A stretch of DNA of 64,000 nucleotides from Glandiceps talaboti (lineage: Eukaryota > Hemichordata > Enteropneusta > Spengelidae). Each line of letters begins with the position of its first letter. Position 1 is the stretch's first letter. Under the pieces are notes generated by a model. That model ran no database searches and had not been told where the DNA came from. It saw only the letters and a list, made by a program, of their open reading frames with translations. The position numbers and the translations under genes were made by a program. This document shows positions 11,782-26,000 of this stretch, piece after piece. Where the stretch lies: the NCBI RefSeq assembly GCF_964340395.1, contig NC_135551.1, forward strand, positions 1,200,001 to 1,264,000. The letters are read 5' to 3'.

Positions 11782-14700
11782 GGAAATAAAACATACATAT
11801 TAATCACTCGTCGATACTTTCGTGGTAACACAGTATTTTAAAAACCTATCATTGTTTTCAATTCGCAAAAATATGAAAGAATGGGAAGTAGTCCGAAGCA
11901 TAAGAGAGACAGCCGGTATAGATACACTTGTTTCAATTGACCGACAGCTAGGCAAGTTGATAGAGGAGACGTGCGATTTTTGTCACACTTCCAAGCTAAC
12001 TGACTGTCACGCGTCGGGCTTGATTACCATCAAGTCAACATCGTCACTACCATAGCATTTCTTCATGTACCAAAAACACCGACTATGAAGGTCAATATGT
12101 ATCAGGGCACGGCGTTATTCTGTCCCATGTCTTTGTAATGTACACTGCAAGTGTCACCACTACTACACAGTCTACAAAGCGTATTTTACCCTTCCTGTCC
12201 TAGGCTACAGCCCTGTACAAACTGTCTATTTTGTAGTGTCATGCCGTAACAATTATTAAAAATCAAAGGTCAGTTACGTAAGCACTGTTAGGAACACTTA
12301 AATCTGAAATGAGAAGGTTAAACGTTGCATTGAGTGGACAACACCAATGTTATTTGACTCAAGGTCGACGCACTGAATTGCAGATACCAACCATGCGACA
12401 TTGAGAACGAACTGCGCTTGACTTCAGTCAGCCGACAAGTCACGACTAGTGTTGCCTTGGGCACTTTGTTGCTCTATAAGGGCTTCTTCCAAACTCACAC
12501 AGTTCTCTGAGAGGAGGTGTATTAAGTGACAGTAACAACCTAGCCAGCGTTCACGTGGACCGACTGACTTGGACCTCACATCTGCCTGCATGACTTCTCA
12601 TGTTAACTATGTAGTATGTGGGCCCAATATGAGGCAAGCAATACGACTACGCCACCATCGGAGTGCAATGCAAAACAAGCACAAGTTACAGATCTTGGCT
12701 TTAAAGTAATGACAACCTTTGTCAGCTGCCCACGATGTTAATATTTTCCAACAATATCTTGTCCACCTCCGACAAACCACCGTGTAATTTAGGTGTTCAC
12801 ATAAATGGCATAGTCGCCCCACTCATATGTCAAATGAACGGACACTTACAGCGGACTTGGCAGCCTAGGCTATAGCTATCACACACACTCCCACACGGCA
12901 GATCTGAGTGGGTATTTTCGCTGGCCGTACATTAAGACAATAACACCACGCCGTGTCTATCTAGACCACACCGCGACCGAAGTACAAGATGTGGCCGTGG
13001 CATTACATTCAGTCAACTACTGCTTCATAACAACTGCTTGTGTGGGTCATTTTGTTAAATTCCTATCAAGTGAAAGAAATATGACAACCTGAAGTCGAGG
13101 CCATTCTGCTACAAGTACAACCAGACCAGTTCCCCTCTTCTGCCCCAGTTCAGCTAACTACTGGTCGATCTTTTTCACCCAACTCCACCGTCAAGAGTCA
13201 ATCCCCCCAGTGCCAGATTTTACCAGCTACGCATATAGGTCTATCTCTGAATTTACGCACGTGACCCCTAATTACACAGTTCTTTAGTGATAATTACACA
13301 TACCAGTAAGAAGTAGTAGTAGATCCTACAGCCAATCACACACCAGAAACACTTGTCAATTATCGATTGATCATTTTCGGGAATTGTCTACAAATTTGTT
13401 ATAGTTTAAAATAATAATTATAGTACACTTTAGAGTGGCCCAGAACCCGACTGTCAGTCATACTAACGATTGACCATGCTGGTTGTTGACGATTACGTTG
13501 GTCACTTGGCTTGCGAGCACCCCTGCCCATTCATAGTACATGGCGATTGTGTTTTCAATGAATGGACTGTCCTAAACTGTTACTCAGCCTTTAAAGTCAC
13601 TAATAACCAGTGTCAAAGGTCAAGGGGTCTTTATGTTTACTCTAGTCCTCTGTTGTAGTACTACTATAACGATTGGTTCCGTTTCCTACGTCATTCCATG
13701 GTGTAGCCCATAACCAACACGTCAGCGTCCCGTCTATTTGCGGCAACATATCCATTTTCGCCAGCGAGAACGGGCAAGGTACATTTATTATTGGTAATAG
13801 AATTGATTTTTGCAGATCCATGTCCAGTGTATTATGCTTTCAAGCTTACGTAAGAGTGCTGTTTCACGTTAAAAACAAAAGGAATGTGTTGTGTTTGTCC
13901 CATATTCAAGTAGGTCTACGATAGCTTTCATAATATTACTCAGGTCATGCTTGGACGACGTCTGTATGCATGTACTTTATCGTTTTCACGAGAAGGCATT
14001 ATTAGTACTTACAAGAAAATGAAACTTATTTACCAAAGAATTTTCCATTGACTTCAACAGTACTATATATTGCTCACAAATGTGTTCATTTTGTCCTTGT
14101 TTAATCTTTTGTGTGTTCATTTCCTTATTCAGATCACATTCTGTCTAGGGTATCTGAATACTTCACTTTGTTCGGCTAAGACGTGACTAACTCCCTGTAA
14201 ATTTGGGAAGCAATCACGGGCAATATGAGTGGTTGTTCCTTATACACGACTATGGTGGTGGAGGTAGCGGTGATGGGGGGGGGGGTTACTTTATTTCAAA
14301 AGTAATCTACCAGATACACGAGTCTTAGATGGATTATGTAGTTGGTAGGTCACGTGGTTTTGGAGTGTTGTTATTGTTGTTCTTTAGTGACTGTGTCATC
14401 ATTAAAAGACACAGTGTGGTCAGATTCCACACTATATTTGTCACGGTATTTATAATATGGCTTTGGGATGTGAATCATGGTATCTTACTCCAAAACTCTT
14501 ACAAAAAGACCATCCTTTAGACCTCAAATGTTGGCACAGAAAGCTACATTGCAAGTTACATTTACCCTTTTTACATTTATCATAAACTATCCCGACGTTC
14601 AGTATCGCAAGTCATTTCAATGTACGTTAGTTAGGTGATTTCGGGGTGGGGGGGCTGCAGGATCTTCGAGAGAAAAAAAATGTCGCCGGCCTCACAAAAA

Positions 14701-15657
14701 TGTTTCTAGGGTATGAGCTAAGACAATTTCTGTCGTGCTTCAAGTACAGAAACTAGCTACAAATGTCAAATTCCCAGGTGCAGGTGTTTCTGGTGCCAAA
14801 GTTTCTTGTCAAAGGTTTATACTAATTGTTGGCAAATGCTGAAACAAACTGAAATACTACCATCAAATCAAATTACTATACTGACCTGACTTAGTACCTT
14901 GAATGAATCCTTTCATAATGATAAAATAATTTTATGGAATGCAACAATATACTTTGAGGATTTTTTCGGTGTTACTTTTCTGAATTCAAATTTCAATTGC
15001 GATCAGGAAAGGGGTATTGTTATCATCTTGACATCTCAAAATAACACCAGAAAGCACTCTTCACTCCTTCACTGCAATTGAAAAATTCCTAGGGATCTGC
15101 ATTTCATTTTTAATTTGCTTGGCCAAAAACATTTGCTGACTAGTTGCTTTCGAAAAAAAAGTTTGCTTCCATGGTGGTTGAAATTTATATTTGTTTGGTC
15201 CAATTCCTCCAGCCCCCCCCCCCCCATCAAATGGTTTACCCCTTAACTGTTGTTGGAGGAACACTGAGAGCAATATGTTATACTGACTGGTAATTCTGGA
15301 GTCATATCACAATAACACTACTGTCTATTTCGGAAATATAACATGAAAGAGGGTCGGGTGGGGCCCCCCGCACATTATGTGGAAATGTTATCCTACATCC
15401 AAGGAACACTTTTTCAGACGTACATGTAAAATACTAGTAATAGATAACTTTGAACTTGAAGTGTAAATCATCGCCAACAAAGGCCGCCTCAGAGTATTTC
15501 AACCTCTCACGTATGCCATTGTTTCTGCCTTGGGCGTTGGTGGCCCCACCTACTTGGTTTTGTCCACCACACCCACTTGCACGTTCGTTATAAACAACCT
15601 AACAATGCTGGTGGCAATTATCAACAACACCACGAACACCATAATCATGGTGGTGGT
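11782..15657. other. Non-coding; upstream intron or flank of the LIN28-like gene
   Basis: No upstream exon could be recognised. Short features are G runs near 14275-14285 and C runs near 15214-15225. Open frames such as 13673-13924 show no domain. The stretch 12840-13010 is slightly richer in CpG but has no promoter features I can defend. Confidence 0.4.
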
Positions 15658-15702
15658 GCAGCAGCAGCAACAACGACAACAACAACAACAACAACAACAA
15701 CA
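15658..15702 (+). repeat. (CAG)n(CAA)n trinucleotide repeat
   Basis: CAGCAGCAGCAACAACGAC followed by about ten CAA units. It lies in a 74-codon open frame that would give polyglutamine, but there is no other coding evidence. Confidence 0.9.
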
Positions 15703-16110
15703 TACAGAAGAAATCGAAAATTGTTCAGATAGACTATCCATGAAGGGAAATTAGACTAAGACAACTCGGAGGAACTATCACTAAATCAATAAGACATTGT
15801 AATTCTACTTTATTTCATTTCGTATTTAAGTCATTGGTATTTCTACGCCAGTAATATTCCTATTGCACTATTCTTCATGTGAGCCTATCTTATATGACTG
15901 TACACTGCATTATAACATTCAGGCGGTCAAGTATTGCTATCAACAAACAACGCTCAAATTACCATTTTCAATTTTAAAAAACCGCGACCCCGAAACATTT
16001 CTCGTTCATCAATTTCAGAACATGGCAAATAACACTAAAAGTCTTGAGTCAGTGTTTTTCTGAAATTATTCGGTATGCGCGGTGCATGCTACGATAGTTA
16101 TGTATCACAG
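15703..16110. other. Non-coding, no gene recognised
   Basis: AT-rich sequence leading into the long inverted repeat. No domain or RNA gene recognised. Confidence 0.4.
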
Positions 16111-16429
16111 GCATTTGTTTCCCGAGTTATGTCTCAGAATATTTCTATCAGAATACAATAAAATGTCGATAATATCGTTAATATTGACGTACTTAACAAA
16201 CTATATATGAAAGGGGTAAAATTACATTTGTTTCTGTGATCGCGCAGGTTCACTCACTGCGAAAGAAGACACATCTTTCGCGGTGAGTGAACCCGCCCGA
16301 TCACAGAAACAAGTGTAATTTTACCCCTTTCATATATAGTTGGCTAAATACGTCAATATTAACGATATTATCGACATTTTATTGTATTCTGATAGAGACA
16401 TTCTGAGACATAACTCGGGAAACAAATGC
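16111..16429. mobile_element. Long inverted repeat (fold-back/MITE candidate)
   Basis: Two 156-base arms (16111-16266 and 16274-16429) are reverse complements around a 7-base loop, agacaca. The pairing is in perfect register from end to end with no indels and about 9 mismatches (roughly 94% identity). Outer ends read gcatttgtttcccgag; inner ends read cactgcgaaaga on the left and tctttcgcggtg on the right. No transposase is encoded. This fits a non-autonomous fold-back transposon or an inverted duplication; if transcribed it would form one long double-stranded hairpin RNA. I could not identify a target-site duplication. Confidence 0.8.
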
Positions 16430-17020
16430 ATGTGGTATGTATGTGTACGCATAATGTAAAGCTATGAGAGTCGAGAGTGTGATTTATCAGAACTTGCCGA
16501 GGTGGGCTGAAAGTATGACCGGCCAAGTTGAGTTTAAAGAAACATCTCTTCGATGTGCATTCTTTATGCTCCATGTGTATTTAAATTTTCTATATCGAGT
16601 AATACATTTGTTTTATGAAATTGTCTCTGTTTTAACAACACCCTACCATCTGACTATCACGGGTTAGTATATAGTACCCGTACGACTCTCACTCCACGCT
16701 CTAGAGATTGCTTATCACGATTGGTATTTCCCTCGACTTTTGACATTGGTGTAACACGAAACTTCCGGCTTGTTTGTAGGTCACGTGAACTATGGAACGT
16801 GACAGTCTTTGGAGGCAGTACACGATGCATCAAGTGTTAATGTATTGATTAATCTTGATCGAACCCATCATAAAAATTCACCCTTCATAGTATTTGTACA
16901 GGCATATTTTATATAATAGTAGTTTATACTCGGTATACAACATCATTGAAAAAATGCCGTGAATATTATGAATAATTTATCATGTTTTTTCCTTCTTTAT
17001 GGGAAGGTTGTGATATCCAT
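16430..17020. other. Non-coding, no gene recognised
   Basis: Single-copy-looking sequence between the inverted repeat and the (CTGT)n head of the family A element. Confidence 0.4.
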
Positions 17021-17501
17021 TTGTCTATCTGTCTGTCTGTCTGTCTGTTTGTCTGCACATCCGTCTGTTTGTCTGCACATCCGTCTGGCTGTCTGTGGAC
17101 ACAATATCCCAAAACTGCTCAACACCTTCCTTATGATATTGGCATGAGTTGATTAGGTTTAGATAAACATTCATGGATATTAATGATCATTGGCACAACT
17201 GAAGATTTTCAAAACAAAGACTATATCTAAATAATACTAGCTTACAATTCCATATAACTTGGTAAATGCATTAATAATAACAAAACTTGCATTCATTATA
17301 AAGGTTCTTGTTGTACCCGGTTGTTGTAGCTGTTCCTTTTAATTGAGACTTTGCACGATTAATGATTTTCAGCCATTATACAATATCATAAGAACACAAC
17401 TTCATAATTTTAAGTAATGTGACACATATGTTAATGAAGACAAACCTATTGGTGTAGCATTTAAATTTAATGAGTTATGGCAATTAGACAACAATCTTCA
17501 A
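17021..17501 (+). mobile_element. Interspersed repeat family A, copy 1
   Basis: Starts with a (CTGT)n tract (17021-17095), then tggacacaatatcccaaaac, tagataaacattcatgg and repeated AT-rich subunits containing cttacaattccatataac and cttcataattttaag. The same order (CTGT head, 'gacaTgatatctcaaaaact', 'gataaacatcc', then subunits with cttcaaatttcatataattt) occurs at 42526-43290, and inverted at 35866-36064. No protein is encoded. It runs without a break into the 11-kb satellite, whose first unit resembles its subunit. Confidence 0.7.
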
Positions 17502-18432
17502 ATCTCATAATTTGACACAGTGCATGTGTACTATAAATATCTAATATAATATGACACAGTGCATGTGTACTATAAATATCTAATATAATATGACACAGTG
17601 CATGTGTACTATAAATATCTCATAATTTGACACAGTGCATGTATACTATAAATATCTCATATAATTTGACACAGTGCATGTGTACTATAAATATATCATA
17701 ATTTGACACAGTGCATGTGTACTATAAATATCCCATAATTTGACACAGTGCATGTGTACTATAAATATCTCATATAATATGACACAGTGCATGTGTACTA
17801 TAAATATCTCATAATTTGACACAGTGCATGTGTACTATAAATATCCCATAATTTGACACAGTGCATGTGTACTATAAATATCTAATATAATATGACACAG
17901 TGCATGTGTACTATAAATATATCATAATTTGACACAGTGCATGTGTACTATAAATATCCCATAATTTGACACAGTGCATGTGTACTATAAATATCTAATA
18001 TAATATGACACAGTGCATGTGTACTATAAATATCTCATAATTTGACACAGTGCATGTGTACTATAAATATCTAATATAATATGACACAGTGCATGTGTAC
18101 TATAAATATATCATAATTTGACACAGTGCATGTGTACTATAAATATCTCATATAATTTGATACAGTGCATGTATACTATAAATATCTCATAATATGGCAC
18201 AGTGCAAGTGTACTATAAATATCTAATATAATATGACAGTGCATGTGTACTATAAATATCTCATAATTTGACACAGTGCAAGTGTACTATAAATATCTAA
18301 TATAATATGACACAGTGCATGTGTACTATAAATATCTCATATAATTTGACACAGTGCATGTGTACTATAAATATCTAATATAATTTGACACAGTGCATGT
18401 GTACTATAAATATCTCATAATTTGACACAGTG

Positions 18433-20570
18433 CATGTGTACTATAAATATCCCATAATTTGACACAGTGCATGTGTACTATCAATATCTAATATAATATG
18501 ACACAGTGCATGTGTACTATAAATATATCATAATTTGACACAGTGCATGTGTACTATAAATATCTCATAATATGACACAGTGCATGTGTACCATAAATAT
18601 CTCATAATTTGACACAGTGCATGTGTACTATAAATATCTAATATAATTTAACACAGTGCATGTGTACTATAAATATCTAATATAATTTGACACAGTGCAT
18701 GTGTACTATAAATATCTCATATAATTTGACACAGTGCATGTGTACTATAAATATCTCATATAATTTGACACAGTGTATGTGTACTATAAATATCTAATAT
18801 AATTTGACACAGTGCATGTGTACTATAAATATCTAATATAATTTGACACAGTGCATGTGTACTATAAATATCTCATAATTTGACACAGTGCATGTGTACT
18901 ATTAATATCTAATATAATATGACACAGTGCATGTGTACTATAAATATCTAATATAATTTGACACAGTGCATGTGTACTATAAATATCTAATATAATTTGA
19001 CACAGTGCATGTATACTATAAATATCTCATAATTTGACACAGTGCAAGTGTACTATAAATATCTAATATAATATGACACAGTGCATGTGTACTATAAATA
19101 TCTAATATAATATGACACAGTGCATGTGTACTATAAATATCTCATAATTTGACACAGTGCATGTGTACTATAAATATCTCATAATTTGACACTGCATGTG
19201 TACTATAAATATATCATAATTTGATACAGTGCATGTGTACTATAAATATCTCATATAATTTGACACAGTGCATGTGTACAATAAATATCTAATATAATAT
19301 GACACAGTGCATGTGTACTATAAATATCTCATAATTTCACACAGTGCATGTGTACTATAAATATCTAATATAATATGACACAGTGCATGTGTACTATAAA
19401 TATCTCATAATTTGACACAGTGCATGTGTACTATAAATATCTCATAATTTGACACAGTGCATGTGTACTATAAATATATCATAATTTGACACAGTGCATG
19501 TGTACTATAAATATCTCATAATTTGACACAGTGCATGTGTACTATAAATATCTCATAATTTGACACAGTGCATGTGTACTATAAATATCTCATAATTTGA
19601 CACAGTGCATGTGTACTATAAATATCCCATAATTTGACACAGTGCATGTGTACTATCAATATCTAATATAATATGACACAGTGCATGTGTACTATAAATA
19701 TATCATAATTTGACACAGTGCATGTGTACCATAAATATCTCATAATTTGACACAGTGCATGTGTACTATAAATATCTAATATAATTTGACACAGTGCATG
19801 TGTACTATAAATATCTAATATAATTTGACACAGTGCATGTGTACTATAAATATCTCATATAATTTGACACAGTGCATGTGTACTATAAATATCTCATATA
19901 ATTTGACACAGTGTATGTGTACTATAAATATCTAATATAATTTGACACAGTGCATGTGTACTATAAATATCTAATATAATTTGACACAGTGCATGTGTAC
20001 TATAAATATCTCATAATTTGACACAGTGCATGTGTACTATTAATATCTAATATAATATGACACAGTGCATGTGTACTATAAATATCTAATATAATTTGAC
20101 ACAGTGCATGTGTACTATAAATATCTAATATAATTTGACACAGTGCATGTATACTATAAATATCTCATAATTTGACACAGTGCAAGTGTACTATAAATAT
20201 CTAATATAATATGACACAGTGCATGTGTACTATAAATATCTAATATAATATGACACAGTGCATGTGTACTATAAATATCTCATAATTTGACACAGTGCAT
20301 GTGTACTATAAATATCTCATAATTTGACACTGCATGTGTACTATAAATATATCATAATTTGATACAGTGCATGTGTACTATAAATATCTCATATAATTTG
20401 ACACAGTGCATGTGTACTATAAATATCTAATATAATATGACACAGTGCATGTGTACTATAAATATCTCATAATTTCACACAGTGCATGTGTACTATAAAT
20501 ATCTAATATAATATGACACAGTGCATGTGTACTATAAATATCTCATAATTTGACACAGTGCATGTGTACT
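18433..20570 (+). repeat. Tandem segmental duplication inside the satellite (about 1.14-1.18 kb)
   Basis: Rare variants recur in the same order: 'ctatcaat' with tcaat at 18481 and 19656 (shift 1175), 'attaatatct' at 18901 and 20039 (shift 1138), and the truncated 'actgcatgtg' at 19191 and 20329 (shift 1138). The 37-bp change equals one unit missing from the second copy near the 'gtaccataaat' variant. A block of about 1.1 kb was therefore duplicated and then lost one monomer. Confidence 0.85.
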
Positions 20571-23090
20571 ATAAATATCTCATAATATGACAGTGCATGT
20601 GTACTATAAATATCTAATATAATTTGACACAGTGCATGTGTACTATGAATATCTCATAATTTGACACAGTGCATGTGTACTATAAATATCCCATAATTTG
20701 ATACAGTGCATGTGTACTATAAATATCTAATATAATATGACAGTGCAAGTGTACTATAAATATCTCATAATTTGACACAGTGCATGTGTACTATAAATAT
20801 CTCATAATTTGACACAGTGCATGTGTACTATAAATATCTAATATAATATGACAGTGCATGTGTACTATAAATATATCACAATTTGACACAGTGCATGTGA
20901 ACTATAAATATCTAATATAATTTGACACAGTGCATGTGTACTATAAATATCTCATAATTTGACACAGTGCATGTATACTATAAATATCTCATAATTTGAC
21001 ACAGTGCATGTGTACTATAAATATCTCATAATTTCACACAGTGCATGTATACTATAAATATCTAATATAATTTGACAGTGCATGTGTACTATAAATATCT
21101 AATATAATTTGACACAGTACATGTGTACTATAAATATCTAATATAATATGACACAGTGCATGTATACTATAAATATCTCATAATATGACACAGTGCATGT
21201 GTACTATAAATATCTAATATAATATGACACAGTGCATGTATACTATAAATATCTAATATAATATGAGTGCATGTGTACTATAAATATCTCATAATTTGAC
21301 ACAGTGCATGTGTACTATAAATATCTCATAATTTGATACAGTGCATGTGTACTATAAATATCTCATAATTTGACACAGTGCATGTGTACTATAAATATCT
21401 CATAATTTCACACAGTGCATGTGTACTATAAATATCTAATATAATTTGACACAGTGCATGTGTACTATAAATATATCATAATTTGACACAGTGCATGTGT
21501 ACTATAAATATCTCATAATTTGACACAGTGCATGTGTACTATAAATATCTAATATAATTTGACAGTGCATGTGTACTATAAATATCTCATAATTTGACAC
21601 AGTGCATGTGTACTATAAATATCTCATAATTTGACACAGTGCATGTGTACTATAAATATCTCATAATATGACAGTGCAAGTGTACTATAAATATCTAATA
21701 TAATATGACACAGTGCATGTGTACTATAAATATCTAAAATAATTTGACACAGTGCATGTATACTATAAATATCTCATAATTTGACACAGTGCAAGTGTAC
21801 TATAAATATCTAATATAATATGACACAGTGCATGTGTACTATAAATATCTAATATAATATGACACAGTGCATGTGTACTATAAATATCTCATAATTTGAC
21901 ACAGTGCATGTGTACTATAAATATCTCATAATTTGACACTGCATGTGTACTATAAATATATCATAATTTGATACAGTGCATGTGTACTATAAATATCTCA
22001 TATAATTTGACACAGTGCATGTGTACTATAAATATCTAATATAATATGACACAGTGCATGTGTACTATAAATATCTCATAATTTCACACAGTGCATGTGT
22101 ACTATAAATATCTAATATAATATGACACAGTGCATGTGTACTATAAATATCTCATAATTTGACACAGTGCATGTGTACTATAAATATCTCATAATATGAC
22201 AGTGCATGTGTACTATAAATATCTAATATAATTTGACACAGTGCATGTGTACTATGAATATCTCATAATTTGACACAGTGCATGTGTACTATAAATATCC
22301 CATAATTTGATACAGTGCATGTGTACTATAAATATCTAATATAATATGACAGTGCAAGTGTACTATAAATATCTCATAATTTGACACAGTGCATGTGTAC
22401 TATAAATATCTCATAATTTGACACAGTGCATGTGTACTATAAATATCTAATATAATATGACAGTGCATGTGTACTATAAATATATCACAATTTGACACAG
22501 TGCATGTGTACTATAAATATCTCATAATTTGACACAGTGCATGTATACTATAAATATCTCATAATTTGACACAGTGCATGTGTACTATAAATATCTCATA
22601 AGTTCACACAGTGCATGTATACTATAAATATCTAATATAATTTGACAGTGCATGTGTACTATAAATATCTAATATAATTTGACACAGTACATGTGTACTA
22701 TAAATATATAATATAATATGACACAGTGCATGTATACTATAAATATCTCATAATATGACACAGTGCATGTGTACTATAAATATCTAATATAATATGAGTG
22801 CATGTGTACTATAAATATCTCATAATTTGACACAGTGCATGTGTACTATAAATATCTCATAATTTGATACAGTGCATGTGTACTATAAATATCTCATAAT
22901 TTGACACAGTGCATGTGTACTATAAATATCTCATAATTTCACACAGTGCATGTGTACTATAAATATCTAATATAATTTGACACAGTGCATGTGTACTATA
23001 GATATATCATAATTTGACACAGTGCATGTGTACTATAAATATCTCATAATTTGACACAGTGCATGTGTACTATAAATATCTAATATAATT
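20329..23090 (+). repeat. Second segmental duplication inside the satellite (about 1.6 kb)
   Basis: 'actgcatgtg' at 20329 and 21938, and 'atatatcaca' ending at 20880 and 22489, both show a shift of 1609. 'acacagtac' ending at 21120 and 22690 shows 1570. The 39-bp difference is one monomer present after 20880 and absent from the second copy. This event overlaps the right part of the first duplication, giving three copies of the actgcatgtg marker block. Confidence 0.85.
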
Positions 23091-26000
23091 TGACAGTGCA
23101 TGTGTACTATAAATATCTCATAATTTGACACAGTGCATGTGTACTATAAATATCTCATAATTTGACACAGTGCATGTGTACTATAAATATCTCATAATAT
23201 GACAGTGCAAGTGTACTATAAATATCTAATATAATATGACACAGTGCATGTGTACTATAAATATCTAATATAATTTGACAGTGCATGTGTACTATAAATA
23301 TCTCATAATATGACAGTGCAAGTGTACTATAAATATCTAATATAATATGACACAGTGCATGTGTACTATAAATATCTAATATAATTTGACACAGTGCATG
23401 TCTACTATAAATATCTCATAATTTGATACAGTGTATGTGTACTATAAATATCTAATATAATATGACACAGTGCATGTGTACTATAAATATCTAATATAAT
23501 TTCACACAGTGCATGTGTACTATAAATATCTCATAATTTGATACAGTGTATGTGTACTATTAATATCTAATATAATATGACACAGTGCATGTGTACTATA
23601 AATATCTAATATAATTTCACACAGTGCATGTGTACTATAAATATCCCATAATTTGACACAGTGCATGTGTACTATAAATATCTAATATAATATGACACAG
23701 TGCATGTGTACTATAAATATCTCATAATTTGACACAGTGCATGTGTACTATAAATATCTCATAATATGACACAGTGCATGTGTACTATAAATATCTCATA
23801 ATTTGACACAGTGCATGTGTACTATAAATATCTCATAATTTGACACAGTGCATGTGTACTATAAATGTCTCATAATTTGACACAGTGCATGTGTACTATA
23901 AATATCTCATAATATGACACAGTGCATGTGTACTATAAATATCTCATAATTTGATACAGTGCATGTGTACTATAAATATCTAATATAATTTGACACAGTG
24001 CATGTGTACTATGAATATCTAATATAATTTGACACAGTGCATGTGTACTATAAATATCTAATATAATATGACACAGTGCATGTGTACTATAAATATATCA
24101 TAATATGACACAGTGCATGTGTACTATAAATATCTAATATAATTTGACACAGTGCATGTGTACTATAAATATCTAATATAATTTGACACAGTGCATGTGT
24201 ACTATAAATATCTCATAATTTGACACAGTGCATGTGTACTATAAATATCTAATATAATTTGACACAGTGCATGTGTACTATAAATATCTCATAATTTGAT
24301 ACAGTGCATGTGTACTATAAATATCTCATAATTTGACACAGTGCATGTATACTATAAATATATCATAGTTTGATACAGTGCATGTATACTATAAATATAT
24401 CATAATTTGATACAGTGCATGTGTACTATAAATATCTCATAATTTGACACAGTGCATGTGTACTATAAATATCTCATTATTTGATACAGTGCATGTGTAC
24501 TATAAATATCTAATATAATTTGACACAGTGCATGTGTACTATAAATATATCATAATTTGACACAGTGCATGTGTACTATAAATATCTCATTATTTGATAC
24601 AGTGCATGTGTACTATAAATATCTAACATAATTTGACACAGTGCATGTGTACTATAAATATATCATAATTTCACACAGTGCATGTGTACTATAAATATCT
24701 AATATAATTTGACACAGTGCATGTGTACTATAAATATCTCATAATTTCACACAGTGCATGTGTACTATAAATATCTAATATAATTTCACACAGTGCATGT
24801 GTACTATAAATATATCATAATTTGACACAGTGCATGTGTACTATAAATATCTAATATAATTTGACACAGTGCATGTGTACTATAAATATCTCATTATTTG
24901 ATACAGTGCATGTGTACTATAAATATCTAATATAATTTGACACAGTGCATGTGTACTATAAATATATCATAATTTGACACAGTGCATGTGTACTATAAAT
25001 ATCTCATAATTTCACACAGTGCATGTGTACTATAAATATCTAATATAATTTGACACAGTGCATGTGTACTATAAATATCTCATAATTTCACACAGTGCAT
25101 GTGTACTATAAATATCTAATATAATTTCACACAGTGCATGTGTACTATAAATATCTCATAATTTGATACAGTGCATGTGTACTATAAATATATCATAATT
25201 TGATACAGTGCATGTGTACTATAAATATCTAATATAATTTGACACAGTGCATGTGTACTATAAATATATCATAATTTGATACAGTGCATGTGTACTATAA
25301 ATATATCATAATTTGATACAGTGCATGTGTACTATAAATATCTAATATAATTTGACACAGTGCATGTGTACTATAAATATATCATAATTTGATACAGTGC
25401 ATGTGTACTATAAATATATCATAATTTGATACAGTGCATGTGTACTATAAATATCTAATATAATTTGACACAGTGCATGTGTACTATAAATATATCATAA
25501 TTTGATACAGTGCATGTGTACTATAAATATCTAATATAATATGACAGTGCATGTGTACTATAAATATCTCATAATATGACACAGTGCAAGTGTACTATAA
25601 ATATCTAATATAATATGACACAGTGCATGTGTACTATAAATATCTCATAATTTGACACAGTGCATGTGTACTATAAATATCTCATAATATGACACAGTGC
25701 AAGTGTACTATAAATATCTAATATAATATGACACAGTGCATGTGTACTATAAATATCTAATATAATTTGACACAGTGCATGTGTACTATAAATATCTCAT
25801 AATTTGACACAGTGCATGTGTACTATAAATATCTCATAATATGACACAGTGGAAGTGTACTATAAATATCTCATAATTTGATACAGTGCAAGTGTACTAT
25901 AAATATCTCATAATTTGACACAGTGCAAGTGTACTATAAATATATCATAATTTGACACAGTGCATGTGTACTATAAATATCTCATAATTTGATACAGTGC

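Noticed and set aside
11586-11831. Reading the LIN28-like frame from the in-frame ATG at 11829-11831 as the protein start
   Set aside because: A good polypyrimidine tract and AG lie between that ATG and the conserved residues, and the frame past HQ runs into intron-like sequence after GTAAGA.
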